From positions 1 to 5,414 of the forward strand of contig JAPLKY010000284.1 in NCBI GenBank assembly GCA_026387805.1: a DNA stretch of 5,414 nucleotides. Direction: 5' to 3'. Position numbers and translations under genes: made by a program. The notes beneath the pieces were generated by a model. The model had not been told where the DNA came from. It ran no database searches and saw only the letters and a program-made list of their open reading frames with translations. Below are positions 1-4,908 of this stretch, in pieces. The stretch's first letter is position 1; every line of letters begins with the position of its first letter. This DNA comes from Candidatus Krumholzibacteriia bacterium (GTDB lineage Bacteria > Krumholzibacteriota > Krumholzibacteriia > Krumholzibacteriales > Krumholzibacteriaceae).

Positions 1-304
1 CGTCTCGATCTGCGTTTACGACGCAACGCTTATCCCCAATGCGAGACTCCGCGACCACGTGGTCGCCGTCGCGAAACGGAAGAAGATCCCGTTCCAGTAC
101 AGCGCCGTCGCTTTCGGCGGGACCGACGGGGGGCGGGTGCACACGACCGCGTCGGGCGTGCCCACGCTCGTGATCAGCGTGGCAACCCGCCATATCCACA
201 GCGCGGCGGGGATCATATGCCGGAAGGATTTCGACAACGCGGTGAAGCTCGTCACCGAGGTCGTGAAAACCCTGGACGAGAAGACCGTCGCGGGCCTCGT
301 CTGA
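1..304 (+). CDS. M42-family metallo-aminopeptidase, C-terminal fragment
   Basis: This is the last 100 codons of a gene entering from the left edge, read in the frame starting at base 2 and ending with TGA at 302-304. The motif GGTDGG (116-133), then SGVPTLVIS and RHIHS, is the C-terminal signature of M42 peptidases, the family of deblocking and glutamyl aminopeptidases that form large cytoplasmic TET-type assemblies. The second histidine of RHIHS (codon 197-199) corresponds to a metal ligand in the family. The other metal ligands and the catalytic glutamate would lie upstream of the window. The family usually has Ala after GTD; here it is Gly, a minor change. The gene ends 26 nt before cysS on the same strand, so the two are probably co-transcribed. 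Exact substrate preference cannot be told from this fragment. An internal GTG at 59 is not a plausible start, because homology extends upstream of it to the window edge. Confidence 0.88.
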   Translation, partial: VSICVYDATLIPNARLRDHVVAVAKRKKIPFQYSAVAFGGTDGGRVHTTASGVPTLVISVATRHIHSAAGIICRKDFDNAVKLVTEVVKTLDEKTVAGLV

Positions 305-330
305 CGGATCGCTCGGGAGAAAGGACTCAC

Positions 331-1770
331 ATGGCCCTCAAGGTCTACGATACGCTCCGCGCGCGAAAGGAAGAGTTCGAGCCGGTGAGCCCCGGCAAGG
401 TCGGAATCTATTTCTGCGGCATGACGGTGCAGGACCGTCCGCATATCGGGCATATGCTCGCCTTCGTCGCCGGCGACATGATACGGCGGCACCTCCGGTT
501 CAAGGGCTACGAGGTGACGTACGTCCAGAACTTCACCGATATCGACGACAAGATCATCGCCAAGGCGAACGAGGAAGGCGTCGACTATCGCGTCATCGCC
601 GAGCGGAACATGAAGGAGTACTTCCGCTACGCGGAAGAGCTCAATATCCTGAAGGCGGACGTCTACCCGCTCGCGACGCAGCATATCGCCGAGATCGTCT
701 CCCTCATCGGCGCCCTCGTGGAAAAGGGATTCGCGTACGACGCCGGCGGGGACGTGTATTTCCGCGTCCGCGCCTTTCCTCAGTACGGGAGGCTTTCGAA
801 GCGCAACGTCGACGAGCTTCAGAGCGGCGCGCGCATTGAGGTCGGCGAGCGGAAGGAGGACCCGCTCGACTTCACCCTCTGGAAAGGGGCGAAGGAAGGG
901 GAGCCCGCGTGGGCCAGCCCCTGGGGGCCCGGCCGCCCCGGCTGGCACATCGAGTGCTCGGCGATGTCGATGAAGTATCTCGGGACCACGATCGATATGC
1001 ACGGCGGCGGCCAGGATCTCATTTTCCCCCATCACGAGAACGAGATCGCTCAGAGCGAGGCGGCGACGGGGAAGCCGTATATCCGGTACTGGATGCACAA
1101 CGGTCTCCTGAACCTCCGCGGCGAGAAGATGTCGAAATCGACGGGGCACTTCTTCGCGATCGAGGACATCAACCGCGAGTTCACGGGCGAGGTGATCCGT
1201 TTCTATCTCCTCTCGACGCATTTCCGCAGCGGCACCGAGTTCAGCCGCGAGCGGCTGAAGGAGGCAGAGGCCGGTCTTGAGCGCATCCGGAACGCGTGCG
1301 TCTACGTCGACGAGCGTCTCACGGCGCTCGGCGCCGCGTCCCCGCGGCCGAAAACGGACGAGGCGGGGAAGCTCGCCGGGCTCATCGAGGACGTGAAGAG
1401 GGACTTCGTCGAGGCCATGGACGACGATTTCAACAGCGCCGAGGCGATCGGGCACGTCTTTCGGCTCGTCCGCGAAATCAACCGCATACGCGCCGAGGGG
1501 GACGAAGGCCCCGCTCAGCTCGCGGAGACGTTCGAAAGGCTCCGCGAAGCGCTCGGGATATTCGACTCCGTTCTCGGCCTGTTCAGGGGAGGCCTCCCGA
1601 AGGCCGGGCTCGAGATTCCGACCGAAGTGGCCGGTCTCGTCGCCGACCGGGAGCGCGCCCGGAAAGAGAAGAGATGGGCGGATGCCGACACGCTGAGGAA
1701 GAAGATCGCCGCGCTCGGCTTCGTCGTCGAGGACCGGCCGGCAGGGCCATTCGTCAAACCGGCGAAATAG
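331..1770 (+). CDS. cysS: Cysteinyl-tRNA synthetase
   Basis: This cytoplasmic class I aminoacyl-tRNA synthetase charges tRNA-Cys with cysteine using ATP. The 479-residue product has every expected landmark: HIGH at residues 38-41, KMSKS at 266-270, and the zinc-site residues C29, C209 (GWHIECS), H234 and E238 (HHENE), at spacings like those of the E. coli enzyme. FTDIDDKII and the ERIR/DDDFN helical region follow in the usual order. The C-terminal tail (DADTLRKKIAALGFVVED) is typical of the family, so the protein is full length. The ATG at 331 is preferred because AAGGA (321-325) sits 5 nt upstream and the protein begins in the normal way. The frame stays open back to 217, but that part lies inside the peptidase gene. 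After KMSKS the sequence is TGHFF where most homologues have LGNFF, a small departure that should not impair function. The gene stops 1 nt before the next ATG, indicating an operon with the acetyltransferase. Confidence 0.98.
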   Translation: MALKVYDTLRARKEEFEPVSPGKVGIYFCGMTVQDRPHIGHMLAFVAGDMIRRHLRFKGYEVTYVQNFTDIDDKIIAKANEEGVDYRVIAERNMKEYFRYAEELNILKADVYPLATQHIAEIVSLIGALVEKGFAYDAGGDVYFRVRAFPQYGRLSKRNVDELQSGARIEVGERKEDPLDFTLWKGAKEGEPAWASPWGPGRPGWHIECSAMSMKYLGTTIDMHGGGQDLIFPHHENEIAQSEAATGKPYIRYWMHNGLLNLRGEKMSKSTGHFFAIEDINREFTGEVIRFYLLSTHFRSGTEFSRERLKEAEAGLERIRNACVYVDERLTALGAASPRPKTDEAGKLAGLIEDVKRDFVEAMDDDFNSAEAIGHVFRLVREINRIRAEGDEGPAQLAETFERLREALGIFDSVLGLFRGGLPKAGLEIPTEVAGLVADRERARKEKRWADADTLRKKIAALGFVVEDRPAGPFVKPAK

Positions 1771-1771
1771 G

Positions 1772-2446
1772 ATGAAATCAGGGAAGATCGCCACGATCAA
1801 ACCGGGAAGGACCGCGCGGAAGCGTCTCGAAGTCCATCCGCTCACGAGCGACCGGTGGAAGGACCTTGTCGCCCTCTTCGGCGAGAGGGGCGCGTGCGGC
1901 GGATGCTGGTGTATGTGGTGGCGCCTCGCGCGTTCGGCGTTCGTGAAGGGCAAGGGTGCGGGCAACCGGCGCGCCCTCAGGAAGATCGTCGAGGGCGACG
2001 GTGTGCCGGGTCTCATAGCCTATTTCGACGGAACTCCGGCGGGATGGTGCTCCGTCGCTCCCCGCGAAGACTACCCCGTTCTCTCCCGCTCCCGGGTGCT
2101 CGCCCCGGTGGACGACCGTCCCGTCTGGTCGATCGTCTGCTTCTTCGTCGCGAAGCCGTTCAGGCGCGGGGGGCTCACCGCCTCGCTCATCGAGGGGGCG
2201 CTCGCCTACGCGAAGAAGAAGGGCGCCTCGATCGTCGAGGGCTATCCCGTCGAGCCGAAAAAGGGAAGTCTGCCCGACGCATTCGCATACACGGGGCTCG
2301 CGTCGAGCTTTCGCAGGGCTGGTTTCGCCGAGGTCGCGCGGCGGAGCGCTACGCGCCCCCTCATGCGTTATTATCTCTCAAAAACGGGAACGCCGACCGG
2401 ATCGGCAGGAGCACGAGCCAGAGCAGGATCGGCACGAAGAAGTTGA
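1772..2446 (+). CDS. GNAT-family N-acetyltransferase with overprinted C-terminal tail
   Basis: The 224-residue protein has the acetyl-CoA-binding fold of GNAT enzymes. The core strand and P-loop region is IVCFFVAKPFRRGGL (residues 121-135, R131-x-x-G134), followed by the helix LTASLIEGALAYAKKKGA and a VEGYP strand. Near the N-terminus is CGGCWCMWWR (42-51), a cysteine- and tryptophan-rich block found in one uncharacterised GNAT subgroup. The acetyl acceptor is unknown. The start is the ATG one base after the cysS stop. No strong Shine-Dalgarno is visible, so translation probably depends on coupling to cysS. The recognisable domain appears to end at TRPLMRYYL (residue 202). The last 22 residues are Gly/Ala/Arg-rich and low in complexity. 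They are read from DNA antisense to the end of the convergent membrane-protein gene. The tail therefore looks like an extension after loss of the original stop, or possibly a frameshift near 2380, rather than part of the fold. Confidence 0.85.
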   Translation: MKSGKIATIKPGRTARKRLEVHPLTSDRWKDLVALFGERGACGGCWCMWWRLARSAFVKGKGAGNRRALRKIVEGDGVPGLIAYFDGTPAGWCSVAPREDYPVLSRSRVLAPVDDRPVWSIVCFFVAKPFRRGGLTASLIEGALAYAKKKGASIVEGYPVEPKKGSLPDAFAYTGLASSFRRAGFAEVARRSATRPLMRYYLSKTGTPTGSAGARARAGSARRS

Positions 2447-2864
2447 TCGTGAGGCTCAGGAACTCGCTCCCCGTCCAAAGTCGCTCGCTGTTCCGGTAGA
2501 AGCTCACGAACGCGAGGAACACGGTCAGCGAGTTCAAAGCGGTCAGGATGGCGGCCCCTATGACCGCCGCCTTGAGCTTCGTGCGCCAGGGGATCGCCCC
2601 GACGGCTATGACGAGGGAGAGGAACACGACCGGATTGAGCGAGATTTCCTCCGTGATCGCATTCGCCTTGTCCATGACGAGCTCGTATCCGAAGGCGGAC
2701 AGGAAGGGGCTCGCGATGAGAGCGATGAGCCGGGTGTAAAATTTCCCCGCGACGACGTAAACCAGGTATAGGGCGAACGAGGCGGCGAGAAACCGGAGGA
2801 AGAAGATGATGATCTCCCGGGCGGCGCCGCGCGGGGTCCGACTATTTTCGGTATCTTCGCTCAT
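2361..2864 (-). CDS. Exosortase-associated membrane protein, probable catalytically dead exosortase relative
   Basis: This 167-residue polytopic inner-membrane protein is encoded directly after the exosortase. Its ATG (2864-2862) overlaps the exosortase TGA (2863-2861) as ATGA, so translation is coupled. A charged N-terminus is followed by hydrophobic segments at about 18-39, 44-60, 77-93, 97-122 and 136-155. By eye it lines up with its neighbour: GY at 59-60, AIT at 69-71, IPWR..K at 91-96 and IG......LN at 102-111 match GY, AIT, YPAR..K and IG......LN of the exosortase. About a dozen residues around the catalytic cysteine are missing. The positions of the catalytic Arg and His hold Thr. The protein contains no Cys and no His at all. 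Exosortase-associated small membrane proteins are known from other systems, and a role as partner or scaffold is inferred. An in-frame extension up to 3146 is rejected because it lies antisense-free inside the exosortase gene and is charged nonsense. The 3' end overlaps the GNAT gene by 86 bp. Confidence 0.8.
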   Translation of the reverse strand: MSEDTENSRTPRGAAREIIIFFLRFLAASFALYLVYVVAGKFYTRLIALIASPFLSAFGYELVMDKANAITEEISLNPVVFLSLVIAVGAIPWRTKLKAAVIGAAILTALNSLTVFLAFVSFYRNSERLWTGSEFLSLTINFFVPILLWLVLLPIRSAFPFLRDNNA

Positions 2865-3427
2865 TGCGTCTTCTTCGGGGTTCTCGGCTTCACGATCTTC
2901 CACATCCACCAGATGACGAGGAGCAGCATGAAGATGACGAAGCCGACCTGCCACAGGTAGCCGTGGACGAAATCGAAAAGCTTCGGCTTGTGATACAGGA
3001 CGAGGGAGATGACGACCATTCGCGCGAGATTCAGGATATGAATCGCCGGGATGCCGATGACGAGCCCGATGAGCTTCTCGCCGATCCGCGCCGGGTACGC
3101 TCCGATGATGGAGAAATAGATGATCGACGTGTACAGCCCGGTGCATTCGGCAATCACAACGAGGCTTTCCCCGCCGTGGGCCGTGTAGAAGGTAATAGCC
3201 GATTCCTTGAGAACGTACGTGTAACCGATGTGCGTCAGGCAGAAAGCGACTTCCCGAGCGACGGCGACTTGCAACCAGCCGACGAAGCCGGGAAGCATTC
3301 TCGTCAGAAAATAGGAAAGAAGCCAGATGATGAAGAAGAGAACAAGGAAGAGCAGGAACTCCGTCCGGAAGGCCGGGCCTCCCAGCTTCTTCTTTTCTCC
3401 GCCTTCTGGCTTCTTTCCTTGGCCCAA
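2861..3427 (-). CDS. Exosortase/archaeosortase-family transpeptidase
   Basis: This 188-residue integral membrane enzyme belongs to the exosortase family, which cleaves a C-terminal sorting signal from exported proteins and anchors them or passes them to a surface acceptor. Visible family marks are ECTG with the catalytic Cys at 95, YPAR (R114), NLAR (R136) and FVHG (H155), giving the order Cys, Arg, His within a multi-spanning core. Hydrophobic segments lie near 22-43, 50-68, 88-109, 113-138 and 158-178. A Lys-rich N-terminus precedes the first segment. It is a short form without the large extra domains of EpsI-fused types; the size suits single-substrate exosortases such as the XrtH group, though I cannot assign a subgroup. 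The start is TTG (3427-3425), with AAGAG 7 nt upstream. No ATG or GTG occurs between the in-frame stop upstream and TM1. It lies 48 nt after its presumed substrate gene and overlaps the next gene by 4 nt. Confidence 0.92.
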   Translation of the reverse strand: MGQGKKPEGGEKKKLGGPAFRTEFLLFLVLFFIIWLLSYFLTRMLPGFVGWLQVAVAREVAFCLTHIGYTYVLKESAITFYTAHGGESLVVIAECTGLYTSIIYFSIIGAYPARIGEKLIGLVIGIPAIHILNLARMVVISLVLYHKPKLFDFVHGYLWQVGFVIFMLLLVIWWMWKIVKPRTPKKTQ

Positions 3428-3475
3428 TGAGTCACTCTTTATGAGCTACTCTCTAACCCTGTACGTTCAAGCGCT

Positions 3476-4462
3476 CTAGGCCTTGCTCACTGCGCGTCTC
3501 CGCATGAAAACGGCGGCAGCGAGAATAAGGGCGAGCACGAGAATCGTTACGACGGGCGTCGTGAATAGCGGTACCAGCTCAGGCTCGACGACGTGAATGA
3601 CCTGAACGCAGGTGTCATAAACGACCGGGACCGGCGTCCAAACGATGATCGTCAGGGTATCATAGTCGCACGCGAGCGCGAGGCCGGCGTCGATGATGCC
3701 GTAGACGTCTCTGCAGGCGCCGCCGTCAACCGTGGTCGATCCGGTCTGGTTGATGACGGGGATGCGGCCCGTAACGCCCTTGTTCTGAATGTTGTAGCCA
3801 TAGAGCGTCGGGGGAGCGCATTCGTCCTGGTTGCAGATCGTGAACGGAACGTATGCCTGGGTCTGTCCGCGATCGACGAGCGTCAAGGTATCCTGAAGGA
3901 CGCCGAGCGCCGGGGGCGCCGCGATGACGGTAACGACCAGGGTGTCGGCGTTGTAGTACGGGACACCGGTCGCCGGACGGATGTTCGGATCCTGGCAGTC
4001 GCCGCACTCCGGAGCGCAAGCGCCCGCGGTGTTCGCGTAGGCGACCGTACCGATAAGGGTATCCTTGTCGCCGACAACTGCGTCGCACGGAGCCGTGATG
4101 GAGATCTCCTGATACCAAATGTAGCCACCTGACGGGAGTTCCTGGAGCTCGCCATCCGGCGGATCGGTCGCGAGGGTCCAACCCTGGAGGCTCACTGCAT
4201 GGAAGCAGAGGGTATCCAGAGCCACGCAGCCGACGGTGTTATACGGCGTCGCGTTGTACGGAGCGACGATGTAGGTCAGCATCTGTCCCGGATAAGCGTC
4301 CGCGTAATCCCAGCCCGGCTGGTTGAACGGAAGGCCGTCATACTGACCGAACCCGTAACGCATACAGGGATCGCCTTCCCAGGTGCAGCCCGGGGGCTGT
4401 GCGAGGGCGACTGCCGGAATGAGCAGGAGAGTGAGCGCCAGAATTGCAAAAAGCTTCTTCAT
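3476..4462 (-). CDS. Secreted cysteine-rich protein with exosortase sorting signal, presumed substrate
   Basis: The 328-residue protein is built for export. It has a Sec signal peptide (residues 1-21, MKK then a hydrophobic stretch, cleavage after ALA), an extracytoplasmic body, and a C-terminal signal of VPLFTTP (297-303), a hydrophobic span (304-320) and RRR (321-323). The body has 13 cysteines, which suggests disulfides or metal binding. Residues about 60-180 contain GWTLATDPP...ELPSGG...ISITAPCDAVVGDKDTL, resembling the NEW3/Ig-like beta-sandwich domains of surface proteins. A second beta-rich part runs from 185 to 292. Each half closes with a similar strand (ADTLVVTVIAAP and YDTCVQVIHVVEP), hinting at tandem domains. 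The function of the mature protein is unknown. The ATG at 4462 is chosen over the upstream TTG at 4486 because GGAGG lies 6 nt before it and the signal peptide starts there. It is first in the locus, followed after 48 nt by the exosortase that presumably processes it. Confidence 0.85.
   Translation of the reverse strand: MKKLFAILALTLLLIPAVALAQPPGCTWEGDPCMRYGFGQYDGLPFNQPGWDYADAYPGQMLTYIVAPYNATPYNTVGCVALDTLCFHAVSLQGWTLATDPPDGELQELPSGGYIWYQEISITAPCDAVVGDKDTLIGTVAYANTAGACAPECGDCQDPNIRPATGVPYYNADTLVVTVIAAPPALGVLQDTLTLVDRGQTQAYVPFTICNQDECAPPTLYGYNIQNKGVTGRIPVINQTGSTTVDGGACRDVYGIIDAGLALACDYDTLTIIVWTPVPVVYDTCVQVIHVVEPELVPLFTTPVVTILVLALILAAAVFMRRRAVSKA
3479..3574 (-). other. C-terminal sorting signal of the presumed exosortase substrate
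   Basis: These codons cover residues 297-328: a short VPLFTTP motif, about 17 hydrophobic residues, a three-arginine stop-transfer cluster, and a 5-residue tail. The three-part layout is that of PEP-CTERM and related signals. The motif is not VPEP, PGF or a strict IPTLxxWG. It could be a diverged version of the last, since V-P-x-F aligns with I-P-x-L at the same distance from the hydrophobic span. Recognition by the adjacent exosortase is inferred from gene adjacency. Confidence 0.7.
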
Positions 4463-4468
4463 TTTCTT

Positions 4469-4473
4469 CCTCC
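4469..4473 (-). promoter_or_regulatory. Shine-Dalgarno site that fixes the start of the substrate gene
   Basis: On the minus strand GGAGG is followed by six bases (AAGAAA) and the ATG at 4462. This strong, well-spaced site selects that ATG over the in-frame TTG 24 nt upstream, which would place the site inside the coding region. Confidence 0.88.
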
Positions 4474-4493
4474 ACACGTTGAACAATCGTGTC

Positions 4494-4574
4494 TTGTTAT
4501 TGATAGGTCTGATGGCGATTCAACATTGGCTTACGGCAGCCAACAACCGGTCATCAGGGTTCATTGTTATTGAT
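4494..4574. repeat. Two copies of an 11-bp direct repeat 70 bp apart
   Basis: TTGTTATTGAT occurs at 4494-4504 and exactly again at 4564-4574, flanking the hairpin at 4509-4557 in the presumed leader of the substrate gene. It could be paired protein-binding sites, the footprint of a small duplication, or chance in AT-rich DNA. Confidence 0.5.
4509..4557 (-). promoter_or_regulatory. Two-tier hairpin in the leader of the substrate gene
   Basis: In minus-strand RNA an outer stem CTGATG/CATCAG (4557-4552 with 4514-4509) encloses an inner hairpin. The inner stem is TTGGCT/AGCCAA (4543-4538 with 4531-4526) with loop GCCGTA, extended by two G-U wobbles. It ends 46 nt before the ATG. No T-run follows, so it is not a terminator. 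It could stabilise the mRNA or influence translation; I do not recognise a known RNA family. Confidence 0.45.
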
Positions 4575-4588
4575 TCCCGTTGATTTAT

Positions 4589-4620
4589 ATTGTAGTTTCC
4601 TCCCCCCTTTCCTTGTTCAA
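4589..4620 (-). promoter_or_regulatory. Weak possible second promoter for the substrate gene
   Basis: On the minus strand TTGAAC (4620-4615) and TACAAT (4594-4589) resemble -35 and -10 boxes, but the 20-nt spacer is too long for a good sigma-70 promoter. It matters because it lies downstream of the intrinsic terminator and would allow the exosortase locus to be expressed independently of readthrough. Confidence 0.25.
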
Positions 4621-4650
4621 CCTCGCCTTTCGGCACCGCCGGTGACGAAC

Positions 4651-4687
4651 AAAAAAAGGCATAAGCGTACAACCGCACACCTATACC
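4651..4687 (-). terminator. Intrinsic terminator inside the leader of the exosortase locus
   Basis: Minus-strand RNA reads GGTATAGGTGTGC (4687-4675), loop GGTT (4674-4671), GTACGCTTATGCC (4670-4658), then seven Ts (4657-4651). The two arms pair along all 13 positions, four of them G-U. In the plus-strand transcript those four become A-C mismatches and there is no T-run on that side, so the element points one way only. No protein gene ends just upstream of it. It therefore terminates either a small RNA or a regulated leader transcript of the downstream substrate and exosortase genes. Confidence 0.78.
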
Positions 4688-4707
4688 ATTCTGTACTCAT
4701 ACGTCAC

Positions 4708-4731
4708 CATAGGTATCCTGCTTTACCTATG
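4708..4731. repeat. Perfect 8-bp inverted repeat with 8-nt loop
   Basis: CATAGGTA (4708-4715) and TACCTATG (4724-4731) are exact inverted copies. It is read here as the second hairpin of the leader RNA because it is downstream of the minus promoter and can compete with the terminator. A dyad operator for a regulator is the alternative. Confidence 0.65.
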
Positions 4732-4783
4732 CGAGGTTATTTGCGCTCGATCTCCCTGGGCCTGGGAAGATCTTCACATTGAA

Positions 4784-4813
4784 ATGATACACTAGTTCGG
4801 CCCGGAAGGTCAA
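4784..4813 (-). promoter_or_regulatory. Sigma-70-type promoter for the exosortase locus leader
   Basis: On the minus strand TTGACC (4813-4808) and TATCAT (4789-4784) each match the consensus at five of six positions, with an 18-nt spacer. The start would fall near 4777, giving a leader of about 315 nt to the ATG at 4462. The terminator begins some 90 nt downstream, which supports real transcription in this direction. Confidence 0.6.
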
Positions 4814-4820
4814 GCATAAA

Positions 4821-4867
4821 TTCCGGCCGGGACGGACCGGCTGTCCGGTCTCCCGGATACGCCGGAA
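4821..4867. repeat. Nested inverted repeat between two divergent promoters
   Basis: Three stacked arms can pair: TTCCGG (4821-4826) with CCGGAA (4862-4867), CCGGGA (4827-4832) with TCCCGG (4851-4856), and GACCGG (4835-4840) with CCGGTC (4845-4850). The loop is CTGT, with bulges of 2 and 5 nt. The outer left arm can also pair with a second CCGGAA at 4802-4807, inside the minus promoter spacer. A T-run at 4872-4876 gives it some terminator character on the plus strand, but no plus-strand gene precedes it. It lies in the 66 bp between the two -35 boxes. Confidence 0.6.
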
Positions 4868-4879
4868 GGCATTTTTCCC

Positions 4880-4908
4880 TTGACAGGGCTTTAACTCGAA
4901 CGTAATAT
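4880..4908 (+). promoter_or_regulatory. Sigma-70 promoter of the tRNA (probably tRNA-tuf) operon
   Basis: A perfect -35 box TTGACA (4880-4885), a 17-nt spacer and a -10 box TAATAT (4903-4908) stand 34 nt upstream of the first tRNA. Transcription should start near 4915. The stretch after the -10 box is AT-rich, unlike the GC-rich discriminator usual in stringently controlled E. coli tRNA promoters. Confidence 0.75.

Larger units (their letters stand above)
4651..4777 (-). ncRNA. Candidate attenuator/riboswitch leader or small RNA of about 127 nt
   Basis: The element is bounded by a good minus-strand promoter (start near 4777) and the intrinsic terminator. It begins with a hairpin GATCTTCC/GGGAGATC (4772-4765 with 4756-4749, one G-U pair, 8-nt loop). 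A second hairpin follows, CATAGGTA/TACCTATG (4731-4724 with 4715-4708), and then the terminator. The 3' arm of the second hairpin, ATACCTATG (4716-4708), can instead pair with TATAGGTGT (4685-4677), the 5' arm of the terminator, over 9 positions including two G-U pairs. The two folds exclude each other, as in transcription attenuators. There is no obvious leader peptide and I cannot match it to a known riboswitch class. If no switching occurs it would simply be a terminated small RNA. Confidence 0.5.

Noticed and set aside
217..330. N-terminal extension of cysteinyl-tRNA synthetase to an ATG at 217
   Set aside because: The extension overlaps the M42 peptidase coding region and is Arg-rich with no family match. 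The start at 331 has a good ribosome binding site and gives the standard N-terminus.
16..2016. A 666-codon open frame on the minus strand opposite cysS
   Set aside because: It is antisense to a full-length, motif-complete cysS, spans several genes, and its translation is Arg/Pro/Leu-rich without recognisable domains. GC-rich codon use on the sense strand commonly opens such frames.
2865..3146. N-terminal extension of the exosortase partner to 3146
   Set aside because: The extra 94 residues are a shifted-frame reading of the exosortase gene, rich in His and Arg. The ATGA overlap at 2861-2864 gives a natural coupled start.
4463..4486. Start of the substrate gene at the TTG at 4486
   Set aside because: The GGAGG site at 4469-4473 would fall inside the coding region, and the signal peptide begins cleanly at the ATG at 4462.
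4552..4557. Box C-like TGATGA in the leader hairpin, as in C/D-box RNAs
   Set aside because: C/D RNAs are archaeal and eukaryotic. The tRNAs and Shine-Dalgarno sites here are bacterial, and no matching D box and guide arrangement is seen.
4651..4777. A cyclic-di-GMP class I riboswitch in the leader, suggested by GCAAATAACC and GGTGACG
   Set aside because: The spacing and the conserved GGGACGCAAAGC-type core are missing, and there is no tetraloop-receptor arrangement. I leave the class unassigned.
4199..4782. Small plus-strand open frames over the substrate gene start and the control region
   Set aside because: They overlap the signal peptide gene in antisense or sit in AT-rich DNA with no ribosome binding site and no recognisable sequence.
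4821..4876. The nested inverted repeat as a plain plus-strand terminator
   Set aside because: It has a T-run downstream, but no plus-strand gene or promoter precedes it within the gap, so a terminator role is not the simplest reading. It is kept as an inverted repeat.
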